5,659 bases of DNA from Thiomargarita sp. (GTDB taxonomy: Bacteria > Pseudomonadota > Gammaproteobacteria > Beggiatoales > Beggiatoaceae), in assembly GCA_023144675.1 (NCBI GenBank), contig JAGLFE010000105.1:1-5659 (forward strand). The letters are read 5' to 3'. Below the pieces are notes generated by a model, which saw only the letters and a list, made by a program, of their open reading frames with translations, did not search any database and was not told where the DNA came from. Below, one piece after another: positions 1 through 5,606 of this stretch. Position 1 is the first letter of the stretch; each line of letters opens with the position of its first letter. Position numbers and translations under genes: made by a program.

Positions 1-5
1 TGAAA

Positions 6-30
6 TGGAATATTCCAACGAAAATGTTGG
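6..30. promoter_or_regulatory. Overlapping palindromes upstream of the parA-like gene, possible operator
   Basis: Positions 6-17 are a perfect 12-nt palindrome, TGGAATATTCCA. Its right end runs into a second inverted repeat, CCAAC at 15-19 with GTTGG at 26-30, separated by 6 nt. Both lie 35-60 nt upstream of the TTG start of the partition-type ATPase. ParA-type operons are often autoregulated at operators in this position, and the second gene carries ribbon-helix-helix-like segments that could bind such a site. The operator role is inference. I could not identify a convincing -10/-35 pair in bases 1-52, so the promoter may lie partly outside the window. Confidence 0.3.
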
Positions 31-52
31 TTAATAAAAATTTAATTTATTT

Positions 53-57
53 AGGAG
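53..57 (+). promoter_or_regulatory. Ribosome binding site that fixes the TTG start of the parA-like gene
   Basis: AGGAG at 53-57 lies 9 nt before the TTG at 67. The same frame has a stop (TAA, 61-63) just upstream, and no ATG occurs before the Walker A motif. TTG at 67 is therefore the only start that keeps the ATP-binding loop. Confidence 0.7.
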
Positions 58-66
58 AAATAATCA

Positions 67-741
67 TTGGCTAAAATTATTCTTTGTACCCATAATAGTG
101 GTGGTGTCGGCAAAACTACTTTAGCAGTTAATATTACTGGTATATTAATTTCTCAACATGGTAAAACATTGCTAGTAGATTGTGATGACCAACTTGAATC
201 ATGGGTCTTTTACAATGGCACAAAACCGAACAAAAATAAAAAATTTAATACTATTATTGAAGATAAGTTAGATACTCTAGAAAATAAAAATCAAGAAAAA
301 ATTACACAAAGAAGAGTTGATTTAGACGAATATGAAAATATTGTAATTGATATTGATAGTCCATTAGTAAATACTATTACAACAATGTTTGATAACGAAC
401 CCGATTTTGTTTTTATACCAATCAACTTATCTAGGAGAACTCAGGCATTAAACAATTTATCTAGTCCAATAGAGGTTATTGTAGAACGGGAAAAATTTGG
501 GTATTTTTCACAAGTTGTTATTGTTCCCCTTGGTATAAAACGAGAAGATGTATTGAATAGGATTAATACAATTGGAGAAATGCCTAAAAATTATCAGGTT
601 GCTCAAGAGATGAGGCGTGTCGGAGTTCCTATGGATAAAGCTATTTATGGTAAGAGAAGATATTTATGGGAATATGCTGGATATACAGATATAAAACAGT
701 ATTTTACTTCACTTGTAAAAAGGTATATTAATGAAAATTAA
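67..741 (+). CDS. ParA/MinD-family partition-type ATPase lacking the signature lysine
   Basis: A 224-aa P-loop ATPase of the ParA/Soj/MinD (SIMIBI) class, which typically partitions DNA or positions protein cargo through ATP-dependent dimerisation. A Walker A-like loop, SGGVGKTT, spans residues 11-18 with the P-loop lysine at K16. In classical ParA proteins the first position is lysine (KGGVGKTT); here it is S11. A Walker A'-like stretch with D38, D40 and Q42 follows, then a Walker B-like strand ending at D95. The length fits the small ParA class, which lacks an N-terminal helix-turn-helix. The start is TTG at 67, supported by AGGAG at 53-57. The last 11 nt overlap the next gene, so the two are probably translationally coupled. 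Family assignment is firm. The partner and cargo are unknown, and loss of the signature lysine suggests altered dimerisation or hydrolysis. Confidence 0.88.
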   Translation: MAKIILCTHNSGGVGKTTLAVNITGILISQHGKTLLVDCDDQLESWVFYNGTKPNKNKKFNTIIEDKLDTLENKNQEKITQRRVDLDEYENIVIDIDSPLVNTITTMFDNEPDFVFIPINLSRRTQALNNLSSPIEVIVEREKFGYFSQVVIVPLGIKREDVLNRINTIGEMPKNYQVAQEMRRVGVPMDKAIYGKRRYLWEYAGYTDIKQYFTSLVKRYINEN

Positions 742-1564
742 GCTTGAAGAAAATGGACATATTAAACAACTGGTTGAACAAGCCGTTGAAAACTCAAATA
801 AACCTGATATAAACTGTGGTAATGTTGTTCATTTAACTAAAGAACAAATAGAACAAATAGAACAAGTTAGCTCTGCTTTGGGAATAGCCTTTGGGGTAAT
901 GTTAAATTCTGCGGTTAAATATGCTATATATTATGCCACTAGTAATAGATTATCAGTTAAAGAGCTTGATACATACCCCAAAACATTGGGTACTGATTCT
1001 ATAAAAGAAAAAATTACTGCTCAAACCCAGTTTAAGTTGGAAAAAATTGGTATGCAAGATTATCTATCAGAATGTGTTGTTACTGGTGTTAAATTACTTT
1101 ATGGAAAATTGATTAACAATGTTGGTATATCAACAAAACAACCTGCAGAATCATTTGTTAAACACATTGAGAGTAAAACACCAAGTGAAAAAAGAAAATT
1201 CGCTAAAAAATATGTTAAAAACATTGGTTTAGAAATTAATGGTAAAACGTCAGGAAATAGCAGTATTGTAAATGCAATAGGTTCTATAAATGGAAAAAAA
1301 GTAGTTTTCCAATCTAATTTGGCCAAAACTGCATTAAATAAAAAGAATATTGGCTCTTTAAGCAAGATGTTTGAAGATGCTGAGATAGCGATAGTATTGG
1401 CTATTAAATATACTGGTGTATTTGAGAAACAATTAAGAGAACAGGTAAATAATGATTTAAAACTATATATTCTTACATTAAATGATTGTGCTAACACTAG
1501 TGTTGTTTTTAAAAATGCAATAGAAGATTGGCCCGAATTGGCAAACTTTGAGGATTATTTATAA
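731..1564 (+). CDS. Ribbon-helix-helix-like protein fused to a degenerate Mrr-like nuclease domain
   Basis: A 277-aa protein that I do not recognise as a named family. Residues 31-69 and 92-128 each read as a short strand followed by two helices, resembling ribbon-helix-helix DNA-binding units. ParA partners of the ParG/CopG type often use that fold, but this is a pattern-based guess. Residues 148-277 align almost throughout with residues 17-145 of the next gene product, including a shared GKK-plus-FQS block and matching 'LTL(N/S)D' segments near the end. At the catalytic sites the copy is broken. The 'GGID' aspartate of the neighbour falls in a region here reading SSIV (177-180) with no acidic residue, and its QSK triad reads QSN (N196). 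This domain is therefore probably inactive as a nuclease. The gene overlaps its upstream neighbour by 11 nt, with AGG at 721-723 as ribosome binding site. It abuts the next gene with no gap. Confidence 0.8.
   Translation: MKIKLEENGHIKQLVEQAVENSNKPDINCGNVVHLTKEQIEQIEQVSSALGIAFGVMLNSAVKYAIYYATSNRLSVKELDTYPKTLGTDSIKEKITAQTQFKLEKIGMQDYLSECVVTGVKLLYGKLINNVGISTKQPAESFVKHIESKTPSEKRKFAKKYVKNIGLEINGKTSGNSSIVNAIGSINGKKVVFQSNLAKTALNKKNIGSLSKMFEDAEIAIVLAIKYTGVFEKQLREQVNNDLKLYILTLNDCANTSVVFKNAIEDWPELANFEDYL
842..868 (+). repeat. In-frame 9-nt tandem repeat in the second gene
   Basis: GAACAAATA occurs twice in a row (842-859), followed by a diverged third copy, GAACAAGTT (860-868). It encodes E-Q-I, E-Q-I, E-Q-V at residues 38-46, at the start of the first ribbon-helix-helix-like segment. 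The unit is a multiple of three, so slippage would change helix length without breaking the frame. Confidence 0.6.
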
Positions 1565-2002
1565 ATGGCAACTTATCAAGTTAATAGAAATTTAGTTGAA
1601 GGTATTTTGAAGGCAGATTCTACAACTAAGGCAAAATTTGGTCAAAGATTTGCGGAACGTCTTGGACTTACACCCGGAAAATCTGGAAGAGATGGTGGAA
1701 TAGACGGAGAAGGATTTATAGGTGGAAAAAAGATTTATTTCCAATCCAAGCTCCAAAAAGAGAAAATAGGTGCTATGTTCATTGATAGTTTATATGGCAT
1801 TATAACTCGCCATCAATCTGATATTGTTATTGTTTTAGTAGGGACCGGGTATACTAGTGGCGTGGAAAAAAGGTTACAAGAATTCCATGATATTGATAAA
1901 TTTAAAATTCATTTATTGACACTTAGTGATTATTTTAATGAAACTAAAAAATTCCAGTTGGCAGTAACAGATTTACCTCCATTACGAGATTTTCGGCAGT
2001 AA
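1565..2002 (+). CDS. Small PD-(D/E)XK (Mrr-like) restriction endonuclease-fold protein
   Basis: A 145-aa single-domain protein with the hallmarks of Mrr-type restriction endonuclease-like domains. An N-terminal helix (about 22-34, with E31) is followed by a GxDGGIDG loop (41-48) with D47 as candidate catalytic aspartate. A strand then ends in F-Q-S-K (59-62), giving the D-x12-QxK form of the PD-(D/E)XK active site typical of Mrr proteins. Later strands (86-92 and 114-121) fit the rest of the fold. No separate DNA-recognition domain is visible, so specificity may come from the preceding protein, whose C-terminal half is a decayed paralogue of this one. ATG at 1565 directly follows the upstream TAA (1562-1564). 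GAGG at 1550-1553 lies 11 nt before the ATG. Nuclease activity on DNA is inferred. A structural, non-cleaving role is possible but less likely with the residues intact. Confidence 0.82.
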   Translation: MATYQVNRNLVEGILKADSTTKAKFGQRFAERLGLTPGKSGRDGGIDGEGFIGGKKIYFQSKLQKEKIGAMFIDSLYGIITRHQSDIVIVLVGTGYTSGVEKRLQEFHDIDKFKIHLLTLSDYFNETKKFQLAVTDLPPLRDFRQ

Positions 2003-2020
2003 TTCAAGAATGGTGTTAGT

Positions 2021-2039
2021 AGGTTTACTTGCTAAACCT
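2021..2039 (+). other. Perfect 7-bp hairpin after the nuclease operon
   Basis: AGGTTTA (2021-2027) and TAAACCT (2033-2039) form a perfect stem with a 5-nt loop, 18 nt after the last stop codon of the operon. Outer bases TTCAAG (2003-2008) can pair with CTTG and GAA (2038-2041, 2044-2046) as an alternative or extended stem. No run of T follows, so it is not a classical intrinsic terminator. It could still be a transcript-end or processing hairpin. A weak promoter-like pair, TAGACA (2055-2060) and TATTTC (2078-2083) with 17-nt spacing, lies between it and the next gene; I give that little weight. Confidence 0.4.
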
Positions 2040-2099
2040 TGATGAAACCAACTTTAGACAATAGGTAAAAGTAGTGTTATTTCACGAAAAAGGTGACAA

Positions 2100-2915
2100 A
2101 TGAAAACTAATCAAATGATGACCGTAAAAATAGGAAACTTTGGAATTTTAGAAATTGGTCATAAAACAATGATGGGTAAAGTATCTCAAGTTTTAGAAAT
2201 GGGTAATAGAAATAGAGAAGCAAAAAATCTTGAACCTATACCTCTTAAAGAGATTTTAAGAAAGCAAGACTTATGGGAATTTATTATCTCAAGACATACC
2301 TAATTATTAAGAAATTCTAATTGTGGCGATTCGCCACATTTAAAAAACTCCCATTCTACCAATGGTTTGAATTCGGATGAATCATCAGATTATAAATCAA
2401 CCTTTATTGCAATTCAGTCTGATTATGGAAAATTGAAAGAATTTAAAACTGCTGAGGGGAAAATTCAATATGGCGAGTTAATAAAACAATTTCCAAATTT
2501 GATTCAATCAAAAAAAGGAAAATATGGAGGAACTTGGGCTGAACTCTATATTTTGTTAAAGATTGCTTCTATGCTTGATAAAGATTTAAAGGTCGAAATT
2601 TATCGAGTTTTTATAGAAGAAAACCTATTATCCTTGAGAAACTTAGGAGGAGATTGTTACATAGAGTTAAATATGGCTATAAATACTCTATCTGATAGGA
2701 AAAATAAAAATAATCAAGGTATTTACATTCAAATAGCTAAACAATTTCGAGAAAAGTTAGAAATTATTGATACTAAAGGTTATAATGAAGAATAACATAA
2801 TGCTTTCATTCAAAATACAAGAGCTAAATGGCTGAATAATTTAATATTTTCAATTGAGACTGAACTGGTTACATCTTATAAACAGTTCACAAAGATTTTA
2901 GAAAAATTAAAATAA
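2100..2915 (+). pseudogene. KilA-N domain protein interrupted by two in-frame TAA codons
   Basis: One frame runs from ATG 2100 (ribosome binding site AAGG at 2090-2093) to TAA 2913, spanning 271 codon positions. Only TAA at 2301-2303 and TAA at 2793-2795 interrupt it. The segments are 67, 163 and 39 codons. The start reads as an N-terminal region with 'IGHKTMMG'. The middle holds the KilA-N core, with 'QYGELIKQFPNLI', then 'KYGGTWAELYI', then a helical stretch with E-I-Y-R-V-F-I-E-E. The KilA-N family comprises DNA-associated proteins common in phages and large DNA viruses. No frameshift occurs, and protein-like sequence continues past each stop, ending in a lysine-rich helix. In both places glutamine fits the surrounding sequence, so single C-to-T changes (CAA to TAA) would explain the breaks. 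A separate gene starting at TTG 2367 is possible but has no good ribosome binding site. The domain call is fairly sure; the pseudogene status is inference. Confidence 0.75.
2322..2338. repeat. Perfect 8+1+8 palindrome inside the KilA-N pseudogene
   Basis: TGTGGCGA (2322-2329) and TCGCCACA (2331-2338) are exact inverted repeats around one central T, GC-rich against an AT-rich surround. The site lies 18 nt after the first in-frame TAA. It would fold as a strong hairpin in RNA, followed only by a short ATTT, so it is at best a poor terminator. It reads in frame as part of the KilA-N sequence. Confidence 0.6.
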
Positions 2916-2923
2916 ATTCTAAT

Positions 2924-2972
2924 TTACCCTTGTTCCCGACCTTCGGCGGCTGAAGAGGGATGTTAGGTGTAA
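2924..2972 (+). other. Branched hairpin after the KilA-N pseudogene
   Basis: Nested pairings can be drawn by eye: TTAC (2924-2927) with GTAA (2969-2972), CC with GG (2928-2929 and 2966-2967), TCCC (2934-2937) with GGGA (2957-2960), and CTTC (2941-2944) with GAAG (2952-2955) around a 7-nt loop. No T tract follows. It may mark the 3' end of the KilA-N transcript or a recombination-type site; no role can be assigned. Confidence 0.35.
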
Positions 2973-3155
2973 TCTTATAATTCAATGTGGGTGAACATGA
3001 GTAATATTGATATTCAATCAACTTCCGTATTTTAATGACTTCGGTGTTGGCTTATATGGCATAAAATTAACCCGATGAAATTTTTTTTGTATAGTGGTAG
3101 TTCCTGAATGGAGCGGATTGGTGTTGTTAAGTTAGTACAATGGTAGCTAGTACAG

Positions 3156-3231
3156 CGAATTTACGAAATAATCGAATTAAAGGCAAAAATTCATAGTTGC
3201 TGTTGTATTATTCGTTTATTCCGACAATTCG
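3156..3231. repeat. Long imperfect inverted repeat downstream of murA
   Basis: CGAATT (3156-3161) pairs with AATTCG (3226-3231). ACGAAATAAT (3163-3172) pairs with ATTATTCGT (3207-3215) with one bulged A. An inner GAATT (3174-3178) pairs with AATTC (3188-3192). Together these make an extended three-part stem on either strand. ATTCGTT also occurs as a direct repeat (3210-3216 and 3227-3233). It sits 36 nt past the murA stop, where a bidirectional transcript end could be expected. No T tract adjoins it on either strand. Confidence 0.4.
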
Positions 3232-3266
3232 TTATACCCCACGTACTATACACAAAATAGTTATTT

Positions 3267-4523
3267 TTAATGACTACGCCGAATAGAAGCTCCTAATTGA
3301 GTTAATTTTTCTTCAATACGTTCATAGCCTCTATCAATATGATAAATGCGGTCAATAATAGTTTCACCTTCAGCTACTAAAGCCGCTAAGACTAAACCAG
3401 CAGAAGCACGTAAATCAGTTGCCATAACTGGAGCCGCTTGTAAATTATCCACCCCATTAATAATAGCAGTATTACCCTCTAATCTAATATTTGCACCCAT
3501 GCGTTGTAATTCTAAAACGTGCATAAATCGATTTTCAAAAATAGTTTCAGTTAAAGTACTAACACCCTGCGCAATACTATTCATGGCGGTAAATTGAGCT
3601 TGCATATCAGTTGGGAAGGCTGGATATGGTGCAGTATGAATGCTAACCGCTTTAGGTTTACGCCCTTTCATATCTAATGCAATCCAATCTTTTCCTTGAG
3701 TAATGGTAGCTCCAGCTTCTAATAATTTTAGTAACACTGCATCAAGTAAGTGAACGTTGGTATTTTTAACTTTGATTTGTCCACCAGTCATGGTTGCTGC
3801 AACTAAATAAGTTCCAGTTTCAATCCGATCAGGTAATACAGTATATTCAGTTCCTGATAATTTTTCCACGCCTTCAATTGTTATGGTGCTAGTTCCTACT
3901 CCTTGGATATTAGCTCCCATTTGAATTAAGAAATTCGCTAAATCAGTAACTTCTGGTTCACAAGCGGCATTTTCAATAACGGTAGTACCTTTGGCTAAAC
4001 TTGCTGCCATCATTAAATTTTCGGTACCTGTTACGCTGATTTTATCCATAATAATCATGGCTCCGTGCAATCGCTTAGTGTGGGCAGTAATATAACCATT
4101 TTCAACATGGATTTCAGCTCCCATCGCCTTTAAACCTTCAATATGCAAATTAACTGGTCGCGCTCCAATTGCACAACCACCTGGTAACGAAACATGCGCC
4201 TCTCCAAAACGAGCAATTAAAGGTCCTAAAACTAGAATTGAAGCTCGCATAGTTTTAACCATTTCATAAGGTGCAGAAAAATTTTTTATATTGTTGATAT
4301 TAGCTTCAATATTAAGCTTTTCGTCAACAACAAACTCAATTCCAATATGCCCGAGTAAACTTAACATAGTGGTAATATCATGTAAGTGAGGGACATTGCG
4401 AATATAGCAAGTAGTATCTGCTAGTAAAGTAGCCGCTAAAATAGGTAAAGCGGCATTTTTGGCACCAGAAATATAAACTTCACCTTTGATAGGGCGACCA
4501 CCTTGAATACATAATTTATCCAT
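3267..4523 (-). CDS. murA: UDP-N-acetylglucosamine 1-carboxyvinyltransferase (MurA)
   Basis: A cytoplasmic enzyme that transfers the enolpyruvyl group of phosphoenolpyruvate to UDP-GlcNAc, the first committed step of peptidoglycan synthesis and the target of fosfomycin. The product is 418 aa from ATG 4523, the usual family length. Visible hallmarks are K22-N23 in the ISGAKNAALP block, the active-site cysteine C117 in PGGCAIGARPV (fosfomycin-sensitive type), D306 in FPTDMQAQ, and R372 in the DLRASAG block. An in-frame GTG at 4535 would add four residues. ATG 4523 is preferred because family members begin right at 'M-x-K-L-x-(I/V)-x-GG', and because AGGA (4537-4540) would sit only 1 nt from the GTG. 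The AGGA to ATG gap is 13 nt, slightly long. The gene follows aroF with a 1-nt gap, so co-transcription is likely. MurZ-type paralogues cannot be excluded by eye. Confidence 0.96.
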   Translation of the reverse strand: MDKLCIQGGRPIKGEVYISGAKNAALPILAATLLADTTCYIRNVPHLHDITTMLSLLGHIGIEFVVDEKLNIEANINNIKNFSAPYEMVKTMRASILVLGPLIARFGEAHVSLPGGCAIGARPVNLHIEGLKAMGAEIHVENGYITAHTKRLHGAMIIMDKISVTGTENLMMAASLAKGTTVIENAACEPEVTDLANFLIQMGANIQGVGTSTITIEGVEKLSGTEYTVLPDRIETGTYLVAATMTGGQIKVKNTNVHLLDAVLLKLLEAGATITQGKDWIALDMKGRKPKAVSIHTAPYPAFPTDMQAQFTAMNSIAQGVSTLTETIFENRFMHVLELQRMGANIRLEGNTAIINGVDNLQAAPVMATDLRASAGLVLAALVAEGETIIDRIYHIDRGYERIEEKLTQLGASIRRSH

Positions 4524-4524
4524 A

Positions 4525-5541
4525 TTACATATCACGTCCTACAGCTTGTGTAATGGCACGTAATTCAGGCATTAATTTTTCTAATTCATCAGGAGTTAGA
4601 GCTTGATCAGCATCACACCAAGCATCGCAAGGAGTTGGGTGCATTTCAATTAATAAACCATCTGCTCCAGCCGCAATAGCCGCCTTTGCCAATGCTGGAA
4701 CTAGATATGCTTTACCACCAGAATGGCTAGGGTCAACAATAACTGGTAAATGGGTTTCCTTTTTCAAAACTGGGATGGCGGTTACATCTAAAACATTGCG
4801 ATAGGCGGTTTCAAAACTGCGGATTCCTCGTTCACATAAAATAATATTGTGATTTCCACCAGCTGCAATGTATTCCGCTGACATAAGCCATTCGGATATG
4901 GTAGCACATAAACCCCGTTTCAAAATAACTGGTATGTGAGTTTTGCCAACTTCTTTAAGTAAATCAAAATTTTGCATATTCCGCGTACCAATCTGGATAA
5001 CTTCAACTCCTTGCTTCAAAAAATCGTCCAAATAGCGTACATCCATAAGTTCAGTAACTATAGGTAAATTGTATTTACTGGCTGCTTGACGAAAAATCTT
5101 TAAACCTTCTAAACCTTTCCCTTGAAAACTGTAAGGACTGGTTCTTGGCTTAAATGCTCCACCTCGCATCAGACGGCAACCAACTTTAGCAATATTTTTA
5201 GCAGCGGAATCCATTTGTTCTTGGGTTTCTACTGAACAGGGTCCAGCTATAATTTGAATGGTATTACCGCCAATTGGAATACCTTTGATATCAACAATCG
5301 TATCTTCTTGATGCCATTCTCTAGCTACTATTTTATAAGGTTTTACAACACGCATCACATTGTCCACTCCTGGTAATGCTAAAAAAGTTTCTTTATTTAA
5401 CTTGCGTTCATCACCAATCGCACCGATTATAGTACGTTCAACTCCACGTGAAATATTGGCTTTTAATCCCAATGATTTGAGTTTGGTTTCAACGCCCTGA
5501 ATTTCCGCTTCAGTAACTTGGGGACGCATAATAATAATCAT
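4525..5541 (-). CDS. aroF: 3-deoxy-7-phosphoheptulonate synthase (DAHP synthase), type I beta with ferredoxin-like domain
   Basis: A cytoplasmic enzyme condensing phosphoenolpyruvate and erythrose 4-phosphate to DAHP, the entry step of the shikimate pathway to aromatic amino acids. The 338-aa product begins with a ferredoxin-like domain (about 1-70), known in relatives such as the Thermotoga enzyme to mediate feedback control by aromatic amino acids. A TIM barrel follows. Active-site marks are AGPCSVE (99-105, metal ligand C102), GGAFKPRTSPYSFQG (127-141), ILKRG (206-210), DPSHSGG (270-276, metal ligand H273), IEMHP (298-302, E299) and D310. All key residues appear present. ATG 5541 is chosen because the family typically starts 'M-I-I-x-M'; AGGA at 5554-5557 is its ribosome binding site, 12 nt away. 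It is first in a pair with murA. In Bacillota this enzyme type is usually named aroF or aroA. Confidence 0.95.
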   Translation of the reverse strand: MIIIMRPQVTEAEIQGVETKLKSLGLKANISRGVERTIIGAIGDERKLNKETFLALPGVDNVMRVVKPYKIVAREWHQEDTIVDIKGIPIGGNTIQIIAGPCSVETQEQMDSAAKNIAKVGCRLMRGGAFKPRTSPYSFQGKGLEGLKIFRQAASKYNLPIVTELMDVRYLDDFLKQGVEVIQIGTRNMQNFDLLKEVGKTHIPVILKRGLCATISEWLMSAEYIAAGGNHNIILCERGIRSFETAYRNVLDVTAIPVLKKETHLPVIVDPSHSGGKAYLVPALAKAAIAAGADGLLIEMHPTPCDAWCDADQALTPDELEKLMPELRAITQAVGRDM

Positions 5542-5577
5542 TTGTTTTAATAATCCTTTTTTTAGAATAAAATTGAC

Positions 5578-5606
5578 TTTATAGTTAGAAGAATAGAAAG
5601 TTTAAA
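5578..5606 (-). promoter_or_regulatory. Candidate sigma-A promoter of aroF-murA
   Basis: On the - strand TTTAAA (5606-5601) as -35 and TATAAA (5583-5578) as -10 are separated by exactly 17 nt, matching the consensus at 4 of 6 and 5 of 6 positions. This predicts a leader of about 30 nt that contains the AGGA ribosome binding site. No attenuator or T-box-like structure fits in so short a leader, so control by the enzyme's N-terminal domain seems more likely than leader-based control. AT-rich sequence yields such matches by chance, so the call is moderate. Bases 5607-5659 show no gene. Confidence 0.45.

Larger units (their letters stand above)
2916..3266. other. Gene-free gap between convergent accessory and core genes
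   Basis: These 351 nt lie between the end of the KilA-N frame and the end of murA. I see no open frame of useful length on either strand. The largest ATG-initiated pieces noted on the + strand are about 12 codons (from 2998 and from about 3114). There is no tRNA T-arm sequence and no recognisable insertion sequence. A run of eight or nine T near 3080-3088 has no GC-rich stem in front of it. Structured elements at 2924-2972 and 3156-3231 are listed separately. TAGTAC occurs twice (3133-3138 and 3148-3153). Confidence 0.6.

Noticed and set aside
1099..1497. 132-aa open frame on the - strand opposite the second gene
   Set aside because: It lies wholly within a well-supported + strand gene that shares homology with its neighbour. 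Its hydrophobic, low-complexity composition is typical of an antisense frame of an AT-rich gene.
2003..2099. Retron or group II intron remnant
   Set aside because: There is no reverse transcriptase frame anywhere in the window, and the pairings seen are only a simple 7-bp hairpin with a weak extension.
2367..2795. Separate 142-aa gene starting at TTG 2367
   Set aside because: It is in the same frame as the upstream 67-codon piece, with open sequence between the two after the first TAA. There is no good ribosome binding site before the TTG, and protein-like sequence continues beyond its TAA. One interrupted gene explains this better.
2100..2915. Reassigned TAA (stop read as glutamine)
   Set aside because: All other genes in the window, including murA and aroF, use TAA as their natural stop, and no bacterial code with TAA as glutamine is established.
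3078..3090. T run as intrinsic terminator
   Set aside because: No GC-rich stem precedes it on the + strand, and on the - strand it becomes an A run.
2916..3240. Integron cassette array (attC sites)
   Set aside because: Only one GTTRRRY heptamer sits in a foldable segment. The paired RYYYAAC box is not visible, the second structure ends in GTTATAC, which breaks the rule, and there is no integrase in the window.
2916..3266. tRNA gene as integration site
   Set aside because: No T-arm consensus, acceptor pairing or anticodon arm could be found on either strand.
3346..3597. 83-aa open frame on the + strand within murA
   Set aside because: It is antisense to a highly conserved murA segment and has no recognisable domain.
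4524..4535. GTG at 4535 as murA start
   Set aside because: The AGGA at 4537-4540 would be 1 nt away, and the four extra residues are not typical. ATG 4523 gives the standard N-terminus.
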